From: Silene conica
Lineage: Eukaryota > Streptophyta > Magnoliopsida > Caryophyllales > Caryophyllaceae
Direction: 5' to 3'
Assembly (NCBI GenBank): GCA_029255685.2
Contig: CM055320.2
Coordinates: 46,039,910 to 46,103,909, forward strand
DNA: 64,000 bases
A program made the translations under genes and the position numbers. Of the stretch, positions 10,878 to 22,856 are shown piece by piece; the stretch's first letter is position 1, and every line of letters starts with the position of its first letter. The notes under the pieces are model-generated. The model was not told the DNA's origin and ran no database searches. It saw only the letters and a program-made list of their open reading frames with translations.

Positions 10878-13482
10878 TCTATAAATAAAATAAAATGGTA
10901 AACCAAAAGTATCTCATTACAATATTAAAATCTTATCAAATTACCTCATTATCTCTAAATTTTTATTAAAAGCTACTTAAAACATTGATTAAATCTGTAA
11001 AATTTTATTAAAAGCCTACTTAAAACATTGATTAAATGTCATATATACATCAACGAAATGCTACATACCACGTCATTCCCTATACATAGTTGTCCAACTC
11101 ATTCATCATCTACCAACATACATATATCTATAATCTATAATCTATAATATCTATAAAGGATACTTGGAGTAAACTAAAATGATTTGGATATCACAAAATA
11201 ATTTTCATCTCCCAGCGTAATTAATCTTCTCCTATCTATACAATAATTAACCATGCCCCATTCAACTCCCGTATTAACTTTAAAATAATTCTATAAATGT
11301 AATTAAAAGTATACTTGGGGCAATTTAAAAGTCTATATTGATTTTAATATCACAAAATAATTCTCATCTTTTTGCATAATTACTCTTCTTTATCTATACA
11401 ATAATTGATCATCACCCATTCAACTCTCGTATTCAATTTGCAATAATTTTTATCACAATTAAGACTATATAAAATAACTCATAAACTACAACCTTTTGAA
11501 TGCCAAAACCATCACCCTTTTCCCAATTAATATTATAATCACTAAATTTTAATATATATCATTCAACTTCTAGATTAACATTATTTAACCTCTTTCTATT
11601 TAAGATTGTTTCTTTATATCTTATAAAATAGTTATGTGATGGGGAAAAATTTGAGTAGTTTATTTGATTTTCTTTGAATTTTGTAAGATAAATTATTAAT
11701 TTGTGTTGTTTTTTGTTTGTCTAATATTGTGTAGGTGGGTGTGAATGTGTTTTCATAATATCGTTGGCTTAATGGCTTAGCTAACTAACAATGCCATGCA
11801 TAGGTAAATTTAGTTTTGAGACAATTAGAAAATTAAATTTTCGATTTCTCTTTAAAAGTGTTTTTAATTTCTAAGCTATATAATTAAATTCTGAAATTTA
11901 TGAAAGTTAATTTTAAAGGGTGATATTTTAGTATAAAATAATATGCATTTTTAATAGCGAATTTGATTTGATTTTCTTTGAAAAACCAATTTTTTGATTA
12001 CTATTTTTTTATCAAAGTGACTTGATAGACATCTTTGCTTGTATTTTTTTATAAATTATACGGGTTATTAATTATTATATATAGTCGAGTGTCCTATATA
12101 AATACCTAAATAGATACGTTATACATTTATACCCCTAAAAAATGGACCTTAATTTTTTTTGCCAAAAACTCATGTTACACTTTTTTTCATTTATATCATT
12201 ATTATCTTACTAAAATATTGTCATATTATTTAAACGATAGATCATTTAAAAGGAACAATAGTTAAGCGTAAAAATTAGACCGATCTTTATACCTAAAAAA
12301 TGGACCATGTCCTACACCCCTTTTTTCATCCACTATTATTATCTTATTACAAATTATTGTCATTTATGTTATTTAGACGTACGATCGATCATTCTAAAGA
12401 ATGAGAGTTCAACATAAAAATTAGACCTATCAACATAACTCAAACCAATCATGGATTTATAGGTGAAAGCAAAAATTTATTAATTATGATCATTTTATTA
12501 TATATTATCATGTAATTACATACAATTTGTTACAAAGTGAGATATAACATTACCAAAGTAGAGAATGATGGAATAAAAATTAATCAACTTAAATCAAAAC
12601 ATAACTTTTCAATTAAAATATTGTCAATTTTTCGAAATTATTTATATTATTATTAATTTTTCACTTTATAAGTTGGGCATTTATACTTTTCATATATGAA
12701 AAAAAATACTATGTAAAGACAGAAAATGATATATTGTACAAGCACATATAACGGTTATACAAATTATGGGTAAAGATGTTGATATTATTGTTTTCTTATA
12801 TGAATTTTACTAGAAGTTTAAATTAAGAATGTTAACACTCGACAATAATGTTGTTAATGAGTGCGATGATAATAATTAAAAATTCTAATTCTAATATTTT
12901 GTATCTTAATCTTCCTCCCTTTTTGTCCATTCAAACAAAAAATTATTACCTATATTAATACATTGTTGCTTAAATTTGGTGTTTTTTACAAATTCAATTT
13001 ATTTTGACTCGTAAAAAATGGTGGTTGGTAATAAACTAAAGAAAACACAAAACATGTACATATTAATTAGAACTCTAAATAATTTATATACAAGTCGAAC
13101 TATAAAAAAGCATTACTTAGATATATAATGTTATTTTGATCTTCAATTTTCTAAATTTTTTATACGACTGAAAATGTTATTTATGATGATATGATTCTAA
13201 GTGTATGGAGAAAATTATCCTGCCAAGTTGGCAACAAATATTTCAACCCAAATTATTTTTAAGTCGAAAAATAAAAAAATCGAAGAATAAAAAAAATGCG
13301 ATGTTAATGATTGCATTGTCACCACTACATTTCATATACACTTGCATTGCAATAATATGGGTAAGCTATTAATTGGCAAGTTAGAAAACAATCAAATTAT
13401 ATAATTTAAAAGAAAAATTAATTATAAAATAGACAAATAAAACCCCAAAATAACCCGTGATTTTCACGGGTAACAAAACTAG
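10878..13482 (+). mobile_element. Helitron-like element, non-autonomous, plus orientation
   Basis: The 5' end TCTATAAATAAAATAAAATG at 10878 follows an A. The 3' end has hairpin ACCCGTGA (13453-13460) and TCACGGGT (13464-13471), a short spacer and CTAG (13479-13482), then T, so the A|T target rule is met. The 5' end resembles a minus-strand sequence ending near 39957 (TCTATAAAATCTAATTAAAA). No replicase/helicase is encoded. An alternative 5' end lies near 11128-11150, where TCTATAA is repeated. Confidence 0.55.
11150..11455. repeat. Imperfect tandem duplication, about 150 bp
   Basis: Two diverged copies start near 11150 and 11293. They share TCTATAAA, then ATACTTGG, ATATCACAAAATAATT, TATCTATACAATAATT and CATTCAACTC in the same order. 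Non-coding, inside the plus-strand Helitron-like element. Confidence 0.6.
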
Positions 13483-15361
13483 TTTGTAAAGTTATATACT
13501 GTGTCGGTGTTGACAAACTATTAGGAGTATTATATACATACTCTTATTATGTTCAGGGACCGAGCAACATTAAATAGTACTAGAGTTAATGCCCGTGCAT
13601 TGCACATGCCATTTGTTAGAATCGTTTGTAATAATTTTAACTATGTTTTGAACGTTATTGTTTATCTAATCTCGGAGAGTAATGTATACATGCGAAGAGT
13701 CATTTTGGGAGATCATCCGTGATAATTTTAATTATACTTAGGTCTTGCTTCACCGCAAGTATATTCGATGGATAAAACTGGAGTGTAAGACCGTTGAAAA
13801 ACGAAATTAGTGAGAAATAAACGTTAATCATACACTTTGTATATTTAAGCCATATATTAGTGTGATTAGCAGTGAATAATATTTTTGTGTTTGGCTCTAC
13901 AAAAATTACTTCTACATTTTTATCAGTTATAGTTATATGACAAATTCATTTCCTTAATACTCGTTAACCCTCAACCTAACCCGAATCTCTTGAGGCCTCC
14001 ACTTCTCCCACATTACCACTCACTAGTTTTAATCCCGTGCAAATTGCACGGGATTACAGTTTTAAGTATTATTATTTATGAATAATATTTAAAATAATGA
14101 TTAGTCGTATTTAAGATTTTCGATTTGTAATACAATTTCATATGACCGACATACTAAAAATATTGTAATATTAACAACATAGTTTATATTTTATATTCAA
14201 AGTATATCAAAACTCAATGATTTATATAAATTTGAATATCATAACGGAATTACAATATACAATGATAAGTAAATGTTAATACAAAAATCTCAAATTTTCT
14301 TCATTATATATGCATTTTTCATCGTCACAACTCACTCATAAATCAGAATTGTCAATATGTCGAATTCTTTAGAGATGGTTTGAAAGCCGGTGGTTTCAAC
14401 TTAGCTCATTCAAAATAATGAAATATGCGGGTCCTACTCTAGAGGATCAATATAGTTTTTTACCTTATAAAAAAAAAGATATGGTTGTCCACAAAACCCG
14501 CCATTCCTCGTATTTTTGTGAATGTTAAGTATATCTATTATGGTACTTTACTTTTGCAATTTCAATATCCCATTTTTTCATCATGTCATTATTATTTAAC
14601 TTTACTCAATTTTTTTTCGATTGCAAAAATCCACGGGTCTTAATTATTATATTGTTTATTGTAATTATTTATTGAATATAAATTGTTATCTAATAGTTTT
14701 AGAAGGACGTTATTCGAAATTATTATATTTTATTTTTTGAGTATCATTATTACTATAAAAGCAAAATGTATTTTAGCTGACGTGGCGCAATATCGTTTCA
14801 GCGTTTAGTATTTCTCGCCCTCACATTCACCCTTAGAAATTTATGTTCGTAGACCAATCAGGATGTCTGATTTATGCCGCATCATATATTCTATGATTTA
14901 TTTAATAATTAAATCGAATAAAAAAAATATTCTATAAATGATAAAATCGTGTATTTCATATCTATGATTTATTCTATATTAAATATGCTAATTTGATTGT
15001 GATAACCGTCTAAGAATATAATAATTTGATAAAATATTATAAATTGATTCATATTATCTTAAGGCATATTCCATAAATAATAAAACCGTGTACATATGGC
15101 AAGTCAATATTCCAACCGCAGAAAAAAAAAACGTGTAGCATCTAAGTTATAATTTAATAAATATACCAAATTAAATACCTATATTTTAGGTGTCATATAC
15201 AAATATATTAATATTCTATCAATCAGAATAAAAACGTATCCATATACAACTAATATTGGTAACTTCCAATCAAAATCGTTTACCATATATAATAAATATT
15301 CTATCAGAATCGTTTACCATAAACTAATCCTAATTATCCATGCAATATTCCATAAATATTC
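13483..15361. other. AT-rich region with further Helitron termini
   Basis: No gene seen. Minus-strand Helitron-type 3' ends (hairpin then CTAG, then T) occur at 14023-14052 (AATCCCGTGC/GCACGGGATT, perfect) and at 13580-13612 (imperfect). A plus-strand 5' end candidate is TCATTATTACTATAAAAGC near 14742, followed by a GACGTGGCG stretch typical of such ends. Partner ends were not resolved. Confidence 0.45.
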
Positions 15362-15889
15362 TGTAAAACCCCTCGTCGCAGCGGAAAATAAAACATACAA
15401 ACATGACAAGATTTACGCGGAATTTAAACTTTAACATGTAAGAAAACGAGGACAATTAAAACTGAAACTGTACAACTGATAAAACCAAAACATAGATAAG
15501 TGTAACAGTCTAAGTATGAAAAACATACATACAAGCAGCCTGGGATAGCACATCCCTACAGGCATCCAAAAACTAAAATGTAAACCTAGAGTCTAGCTAA
15601 CGTAATAGGGTAAAGTCAATCGATGATGGATCATCGCTCGCTAGCTCCATGCAACCCAATAGCTATCCAACCTGTCACGTACCTACATATATGTAAACAT
15701 GTACGCCACAATCAGTGGGGAGTGACTAGAGTTCTCCTAGCCACCTTTTGTAACGACACGTATCACATCATCAACCAACATACTCCAGCATATATATATA
15801 TATATATATAACATGTGAAGCATATAAATCTCAATCTCATATCATCATGCAATATCATGCAAGGCTCTCAACCAACTTCGGAAACTATT

Positions 15890-16735
15890 TGGAAGGAGAG
15901 CCGGTTTCTCTTCCGGTTGCCCGGCCGGGGGGTCTTTCAATCCAAACCATTTACGAAACTAGCCAAAGAGTCATCCAATACCTTGGATGAACAATTCTAC
16001 AATATACAACACTCTATATAACCTCAACAATCAGCAACATCTGACACTGTACCCCTGCTCAGGCAAGCAGATGAAAACAATCAACAACATCTGACACTGT
16101 ACCCCTACTCAGGCAAGCAGATGCAAATCAGCAATGTCTAGGACCTACCCCTGCTCAGGCAAGAACTAGACACAATCAGTAGTGCCCAAGTCACACCCCT
16201 GCCCAGGTTAGACTTGGTACACAAATCAGCAAGCATACACTCGTGACCCCTGCTCAGGTACGAGTGGATACCAATCAGCTAATAATGGTTCCTAGACCCT
16301 GCTCAGTCGTGACCATTACCCTTCGTAATGAAATTGGGATCCCTGCTCAGACCCAACCCACTACGGTCATACAATCTCAAGGTAGAATAGCGTTCCCTGC
16401 TCAGACATATCCTACCGCATCAAACATACACGTGTCGGTCTAGAGGTCCCTGCTCAGACGTAGCCGACACGCCACAAACACTCACATGTCAAGTGAGAGG
16501 ATCCCTGCTCAGACCATAACTTGACACGCATACAACCATCAGCACATATCGTACTCTAGCGGTCTCTACTCAGACATATTCCGATATGTACTCAACCAAA
16601 TCCTTAGTCCTAGTCTTTCTAGACTTCTAACAACACCTAATTGACCCCGGGAACTAAGTTGAGGGAGACCCGGTTTCCCTTTCGGTTACCCGACCAGGGG
16701 GTCTCTATCCTCTCTCCATTCCCGAACCCAATAGA
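15890..16735. repeat. Direct repeats bracketing the hairpin array
   Basis: Diverged copies of one block flank the array: about 15890-15960 (CCGGTTTCTCTTCCGGTTGC then CCGGCCGGGGGGTCT) and about 16655-16735 (CCGGTTTCCCTTTCGGTTAC then CCGACCAGGGGGTCT). Their placement suggests that the array grew between duplicated flanks or is an excisable unit. Confidence 0.65.
16038..16589. repeat. Array of eleven hairpins with variable stems and one constant loop
   Basis: Eleven consecutive units each hold CCCTGCTCAG or a close variant between two complementary arms. Arms (left/right starts): 16038/16068 CATCTG, 16088/16118 CATCTG, 16135/16166 TGTCTAG, 16186/16211 CCAAGTC, 16238/16260 CACTCGT, 16283/16312 TAATGGT, 16334/16352 TTGGG, 16381/16412 GGTAG, 16431/16464 CGTGTCGG, 16487/16519 TGTCAAGT, 16544/16582 ACATATCG. 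Except for the first two, every stem differs in sequence yet pairs. Variant loops are CCCTACTCAG (unit 2), CCCTGCCCAG (unit 4) and CTCTACTCAG (unit 11). Open frames across this array are incidental. Confidence 0.9.
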
Positions 16736-18100
16736 GTGCCGCCCGAACATCGGGGACCTCAAACACACATAAGCATATAAGAGATGACCAAGTTCAATAA
16801 AAGCTAAGGACGTACAACCTAAGACTTCCTTCTAAAAGTCTAAGGGTTCTTATACAACCAACTAAGTCCCCTAGGTCTCGTCAACATCCTAAGACAAAGA
16901 TTGACTTAAGGTAAGAAACAACATCCTAAACATTGCTTACTAACTACCCATTACTATTAAGAGGTAACTAACTGTAGCTAGGAAACAACATTCTAAAATG
17001 TTGCTTACTAACTACCCGTTACCATTAAGTATAAACTTAACAACATATGATGTTTAAACATGCTAATAAACTTGTCAATAAACTTTACTACAAAAGAATT
17101 GAGAAAGGATCAACATTAGGCAATTAGCTAACCACATGGCTGAACCTTACTTAGCTCAAACATACATTTAAAACCAAGTAATTATATTCATAAGCATCAC
17201 TTAAACATCACTCAAACAATTGGGAAACAAGTCCTCAAAACAATCACGAAACAATTAAACAAAACAAAGTTACCGCGGTTTTTGCACAGTCTGCGCAAAA
17301 ACGTTGCGTAGCTGCGCCACCATTGTGCAGCCTGCGCCCAAGCACGGGCCAGGTTCCTTTCGCGATTTTCCTGCAATTCGCCATTTCGTTCAATCTTTCG
17401 ACAAACACTTCTACACTACGATTTCAAGCCTTAAATCTATTCTACCAGCACATATTAACCCATAACAATCCCAAGTATGTCTTAAACACGATTTTTGAAC
17501 AAAGGAACACGTATTAGAATCAGACATCGTATTCGTCTTAAGAACTCAAAATCTGAAAAATGAACAATACTAGCATATGAACATCTAAAACTCCAATTAA
17601 ACCATGTGAATAACATATAAAACACATTCTTAAGATAATCCTATACTCAAACATCATCAACAACTCAAAATTCAGAAATTTCAATCAAGAAACAACACAA
17701 AAGTGCTATTTTAACAAAAAGGTCGAGTTACTCGTAATCGTCACCTTAAAAGCGCTTATGCTCCAAAATCTTCTTCAATAACAAAGCTATCAACTTTAGG
17801 ATCCTCTAGATCAACCCCTACAACAAAAGAAACGGGTTTTATAAGCGTAAAACGGAATTTACCCAAAATAGCGTCTTTTTCGAGTTCGACGAAATTGAAA
17901 TTGAAAGAGATAGAAAGCTTTGAAAATTTCGCAAGGATTCCGAAAATGTAAGACTTACCGCGATTCGAGTTCGGGAAGAGGTTGAAATGTTGATTTTAAG
18001 CTTCAAAAATGGAGAACAATGGAGTTGGGAAAGTATCAGTGAAATGAAATGTGAAGATGAAGGTGATGTCGTTGAATAGGGTTTAAGGAATCACTCGAAA

Positions 18101-19540
18101 TTATCTAGTCACTTATGTGCTGAAATCTATATTGTAGTTATTAATGATTTCATCACTCTTACTATTTTCAAACATCTTGGCTATTTCATCAAGGTTATTC
18201 ATATCTAACCATTTTGATTTCTAATGGGCGACCTTTTTATTATCAATATAATAAACCTTCTCGTAAAGCTCCATCACCGTATGATATAAGGTATTTTGTT
18301 CATCTAGAATTGAGAACCTCTTATTCTTTACACCTTAAAGAATCACCCATCCTCTCTAAATGGTAGGTTCAATTCTTTAATGAATTTCGCTCCCACTAAA
18401 AACAATATCACTCGATCTCTTGAATGAACCTTTCATTTCTTGCATGTAAATCTTTATTTATCACTTGAATCATTATCACTATCACTATCCCTATAGTGAT
18501 CTATCTTCATTCAATCAATCATCACTTCTTTCATGTCTTCGCTTCCTCGAGACGAATATGACATGATAATTCCCTTATAACTACATTGAGAGAATTGAGA
18601 TGATTTCTTCTCTTTTATCTTATAAATTTAGAAAAATCATTTATTAAGGAACCGTTTTCCTTCCGATTTCATACGGGGTTTCATTATATCCTCTCTTTGA
18701 AACAATGAACATAAGGAACCTTTCCTCTTGTGTCCTCCCGTAGTTTCTTCAGTGTCCTCTCGTAGTTTCTTCAATTCATTCATTTAGGGTTCTTCTTAAG
18801 TCTCCCATGTATGAATCTTCTCTAAGATCCTTTATTTATATCATTGGTTTGCGGGCGAAATATTTTCTCCCACTCTATCCTTTTAACAATAACCTTTATT
18901 TCTATAAGGATAGCAATTTTCGTTTTAACCAATACATATGAATGTTTTGAAGTTTTATAGGTGTGATGTATACATTCTCATTTTCACTTAAAATGAACAT
19001 CGTATAATGAATTGATGATTTCTTAATTTGATTGAAAGTATCTCATGGGGTGTAGTTCTCCGTTTTAATCAACACTTTGATTATATTCTATTGATCGTAT
19101 CAATGTGACTTATTTTGTGATAAAATCACCATTATTCATGTTTTAACAAGGTATGCAATTTATTTTAGGAATCAAGTAATTGATTAAGAACAAAAGTAGT
19201 GACTTGGGTTGAAAACCAAGTCACTAATATCCAAAATTAAAACCATTGTTTTAGGATTCGAATCCTTGTCTTACAAGAAAATAAATTGTTCTAGAAATAA
19301 AATGCAAAGTATGAAAGAAGACAATAATGAAAATTACAGCCTAGCTCTTAAGTCTTCAATCAATTAGATGCTACCATAGTCATCTAAGTAAGGAACTTCA
19401 TGCTTCCTTCTCCTTGCCCTTATCATTAGAAGGTGGCCCTTTAAAACAATTAAAAAGGGTAAATATCAACAAATTTGTATCATTATACATAAGTTGATAA
19501 ATGACAAGAATTTAAACGAGAATTATTACCTACGGCGGTT
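18101..19540 (-). other. Unassigned, probably decayed copia internal sequence
   Basis: No recognisable domain on either strand. A 22-bp tandem duplication lies near 18724-18768 (GTAGTTTCTTCA repeated). Position just downstream of gag on the minus strand suggests former pol, but protease, integrase and reverse transcriptase motifs were not seen. Confidence 0.35.
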
Positions 19541-20417
19541 GCCTTCCCATTTTTGAGATAGCTCAAGTATTTGGGGCAATTACGCTTCCAATGCCCTATC
19601 CTCGTGCAATAATGGCACTTGTCTTCGGATTTTGAAGATGAGGTGGAAGCACCTTTCGAAAAGGTCTTTTCTTTGGTCGGTTTGGGCTTGAACGTTTTCT
19701 TGCCTTGCCCTTGAAGGCATTCCTTTTGAAGCTTGTTTTCCCCTTCTTCTCAATGTTCAAGACATCTTTAGTGGAACTTTCATGAAGTCCCATATCCCTC
19801 TCGGCTTGGACGAGCATCTTATGCAATTCATCCAATGTGGTCTCTTGATTTCGCATATTAAAATTCACCCGGAATTGTGCATACGATTTCACCTTATTGA
19901 GCGAGTGAAGAACTCGGTCAATGATGAGAAAGTCGGGAACATCAACTCCTTGCACTTTTAGAGTCTCCGCGAGCTCAACTAGTTTGAGCACATGAGGGCT
20001 TATCTTTTGCCCTTCCTTCAAGCTAATGTCGAAGAAGGCGGAAGCCGCCTCATATTGTATCACCCTTGGAGTTTGCGAAAACATTGTCGCAAGCTTGGTG
20101 TATATCTCATATGATGTGGTTAACTTGATCATACTCCTTTGGAGATCCGGCTCCATGGAGAAGATAAGCACATTTTTAAGAGCGGAGGACTCTTTCATGT
20201 AGGCTTCATAGGCCTCACGAGTTTGGACCGCGGAACGAGCGGTCGGAGCGGGAGGAGCGGCTTCAGATAGGTAACGAGTCTTATCGTCACCTTGAGCGGC
20301 CAAAAGTAATTGCGCATCCCAATCCTTAAAATTGGAACCATGCTTATCGAGTTTGCAACGATCCATAAAGGATCGAAGCCATGATACGTTAGTGAGAGGT
20401 GGAGCGTTGGTTGCCAT
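19540..20417 (-). pseudogene. copia gag with frameshift before the zinc knuckle
   Basis: Starts ATG at 20417 (MATNAPPLTNVSWLRSFMDR). It is open for about 270 residues with the UBN2-type gag layout of plant copia elements (FKDWDAQLLLAA; later LDELHKMLVQAE). The reading frame then shifts near 19700. In the shifted frame a CCHC zinc knuckle, CHYCTRIGHWKRNC, is encoded around 19565-19612. Without the shift the protein would be a complete nucleocapsid-type Gag, so this copy is broken. The same gag family is encoded at 54157 and 61019. Confidence 0.85.
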
Positions 20418-22842
20418 TGACGATGTTGAAAATTAAACTACAATATAATGAAGGAATTAAACAACGTCATTTTTAAAACACGTAAATAATTTTAAACAAG
20501 TTTAGTTTATTTACTTAATGATCTCTTACCCAATTAAGTAAACAATCCCGAGACCCAAACCCATACTAATCCGGGCACGGTATAGCCGATTCAACCCGTA
20601 TTGGTATAATTTGGTGGATTAACCTTTTAATCGATTCTACCTTAGAACTCTCGGTCGACAATTTTCTAAAAATTGTCTTTAGCCCGAACTTATTGCAACT
20701 ACGGTTACGAATACTTTCGTTGAGATCGACCAAATTTCAAGGTGTAATCTTATTACCCCACTTACCCAACGTGACAATTTTAGCACCCCGGTTTAGCCGA
20801 GCCTACATTCTTGTGAAGAAGGGATTCATGGGTCCATACTTTTTGGTAAGGCTAAGTCTCAATATTTATATGTAAGAGATCTAGTCAAGTTTTATGATCT
20901 ATCTCCGTTTAAGTGAACTAAGTCGGTGAATTATCGATAAAATAAATGACTAGGTCGATTAAATCGAATAAATGCATGACATGATATACGACGATTTGGC
21001 TATGCATGCAAACATATAAAGCAAAATAAAAGCATAAAAATAAACCCTAGTATGGCCTTTCCTAGAAAAGAAATAATAAAAGTACAAATTCGGAAACCAA
21101 CTCCTTTGGTCCCTTGAACTTCAAGAGACACGCTTCCCAAGGCAAACACCGTCTTGGTTGGAACTCTTTTCCGAATGGCACCATCTTCAAGGATCTCCGG
21201 AATTTACAAAAATTACAACTTTTCTAGTCTACTTTATACATTATAAAATAGAAAACAATAAATAAAGTGATACGAGATCACATTAATTACATCCGAATCG
21301 GTAACCCCTTACATTACGGGAAATACCGATTTAAAAACTAAGGCCATACTAAGTAAATTACATAATCCAAATTACGTAAATAAAATCATGACAATCATAA
21401 TTAAAATATGCAACGCTTATGAATATATGAACTATCATGCAAAGCCTAAGCCAAATCGTCCTATTTAAATATCAATTATATAAATAGTTATCGTATACCT
21501 CGGTTTTATGGAATTGTGTGTTTTAACGTTTAACAACACTATGCATTATGTGAATCGGAATTCACTCTTAAGTTAATCATCCCAACTCTTTTAGGTTTCA
21601 AAATTTAGTCTTACTCAAACTTTGAACATGACTTAACTTATTATAATAATATTGTTCGGTATTACTCGGTTTTACGGGAAAAATAATATAAAATTCAAAA
21701 AGAGTCATAAAAATTTCGAAAATTTCAAAATTCAAATTTTGAAAAATCTAGAATGTTCTTAAAATTTAAGAACTTTAAAATATTAGTATTTATCCGGTTT
21801 TAACATATATTTCGAAAATAAGACGTAAAACGAGCATTTCAAGTCGGAAAATTAAATAATTTGTTCCATAAATGAAAATAAAATACTAATAATATTTTTA
21901 CACTTTCCAAAAACTTTAAGAACATGAAATGGATAGAAAAATAAATTACACACTGTCCAATTAGCCGAAATTTTAATAAATATGCTCTTATTACTCAATT
22001 TTAAATGCTACTTTTTAACAAATTAAAATTAAATAAAAACAGAAACTTTTGGCTCCCAAGAAAATTATGGTGATGAACATATCATCTATGACTAAAATGG
22101 GTTAAATTTTTCGGCCATTTTAACAACTATTGCCTTTTTTAACGATTTTCGTCATATATCGTACAATTTTAACCTTTAAAATTATTTCTCAAGCATAAAA
22201 TTAAATAAAAATCTCGAAATTTTTATACATGCTGGAAATAATATATATGACATCGTGTTAAAGTTTTATGGCCAAATTCCAACTTAAAATATTAAAGTCG
22301 AAATAATGTCACTAATTACCCGATTTTTACATTAAAAATCAATAATAATGCAATATATGAGATAAATTTCTGGAAAAGTTAGTATACATTTTAAATATTG
22401 CATGTGACATACTCATAAATTTTTATAGTAAAATTCGTAATATAACTATACAAACCCATTTTTATTCATCTTATTACATTTTAACATTTAAAATTCATAT
22501 CCCATGTATTATAAGTCCGTAATTTACGAAAATTCATATTCATAACATAGGATATACATGTGAAAACATACTGAAAAATCTCGGCCAAAAGCTTATTTTA
22601 ACTATTTTTCCCAAAATAAACAATTTTTAACCATTAAAAATCAATAAAACCGAAAAAATAAAATACAAATGAACAATATATATGCAAAATATATTCCAAA
22701 TATCCTAAAAAAATTTTAGAATCAGTAGGTATTCATGCATAAATTATTTCGGCCATATCATATACGAAATGAAATATCAATTTTTATTTTGTTATCCTAA
22801 TAACTCCTTAAAATTAAACGGAAAGCATGCAAACAACCTAGT
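20418..22842 (-). other. Long 5' leader of the copia element
   Basis: About 2.4 kb between the primer-binding site and gag, without long open frames. Two blocks are strongly alike in copia B: 21110-21200 (matching 53330-53460) and 20470-20900 (matching 53690-54050). The rest is AT-rich and more diverged. The conserved blocks may be packaging or translation signals; this is inference. Confidence 0.6.
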
Positions 22843-22854
22843 TGCTCTGATACC
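22843..22854 (-). other. Primer-binding site, initiator tRNA-Met type
   Basis: Reads TGGTATCAGAGC on the minus strand, two bases inside the LTR end. Standard for plant copia elements. Confidence 0.9.
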
Positions 22855-22856
22855 AA

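Larger units (their letters stand above)
15362..18100 (-). mobile_element. Partial gypsy (Tekay-like) LTR carrying a hairpin array
   Basis: The left end TGTAAAACCCCTCGTCGCAG has the form of gypsy LTRs that start TGTAACACCCCCG elsewhere in this window when seen in the same orientation. The order of landmarks (a block ending near a CACAATCAGTGGGGAG stretch, a tandem array, then a long non-coding stretch) matches the Tekay-type LTR at 54234. The right end is not visible; the boundary near 18100 is approximate. No coding sequence. Confidence 0.55.

Noticed and set aside
16038-16589. CRISPR-like array (short repeat CCCTGCTCAG, variable spacers)
   Set aside because: This is plant nuclear DNA. The variable parts are complementary arms of hairpins, not independent spacers, and unit lengths vary.
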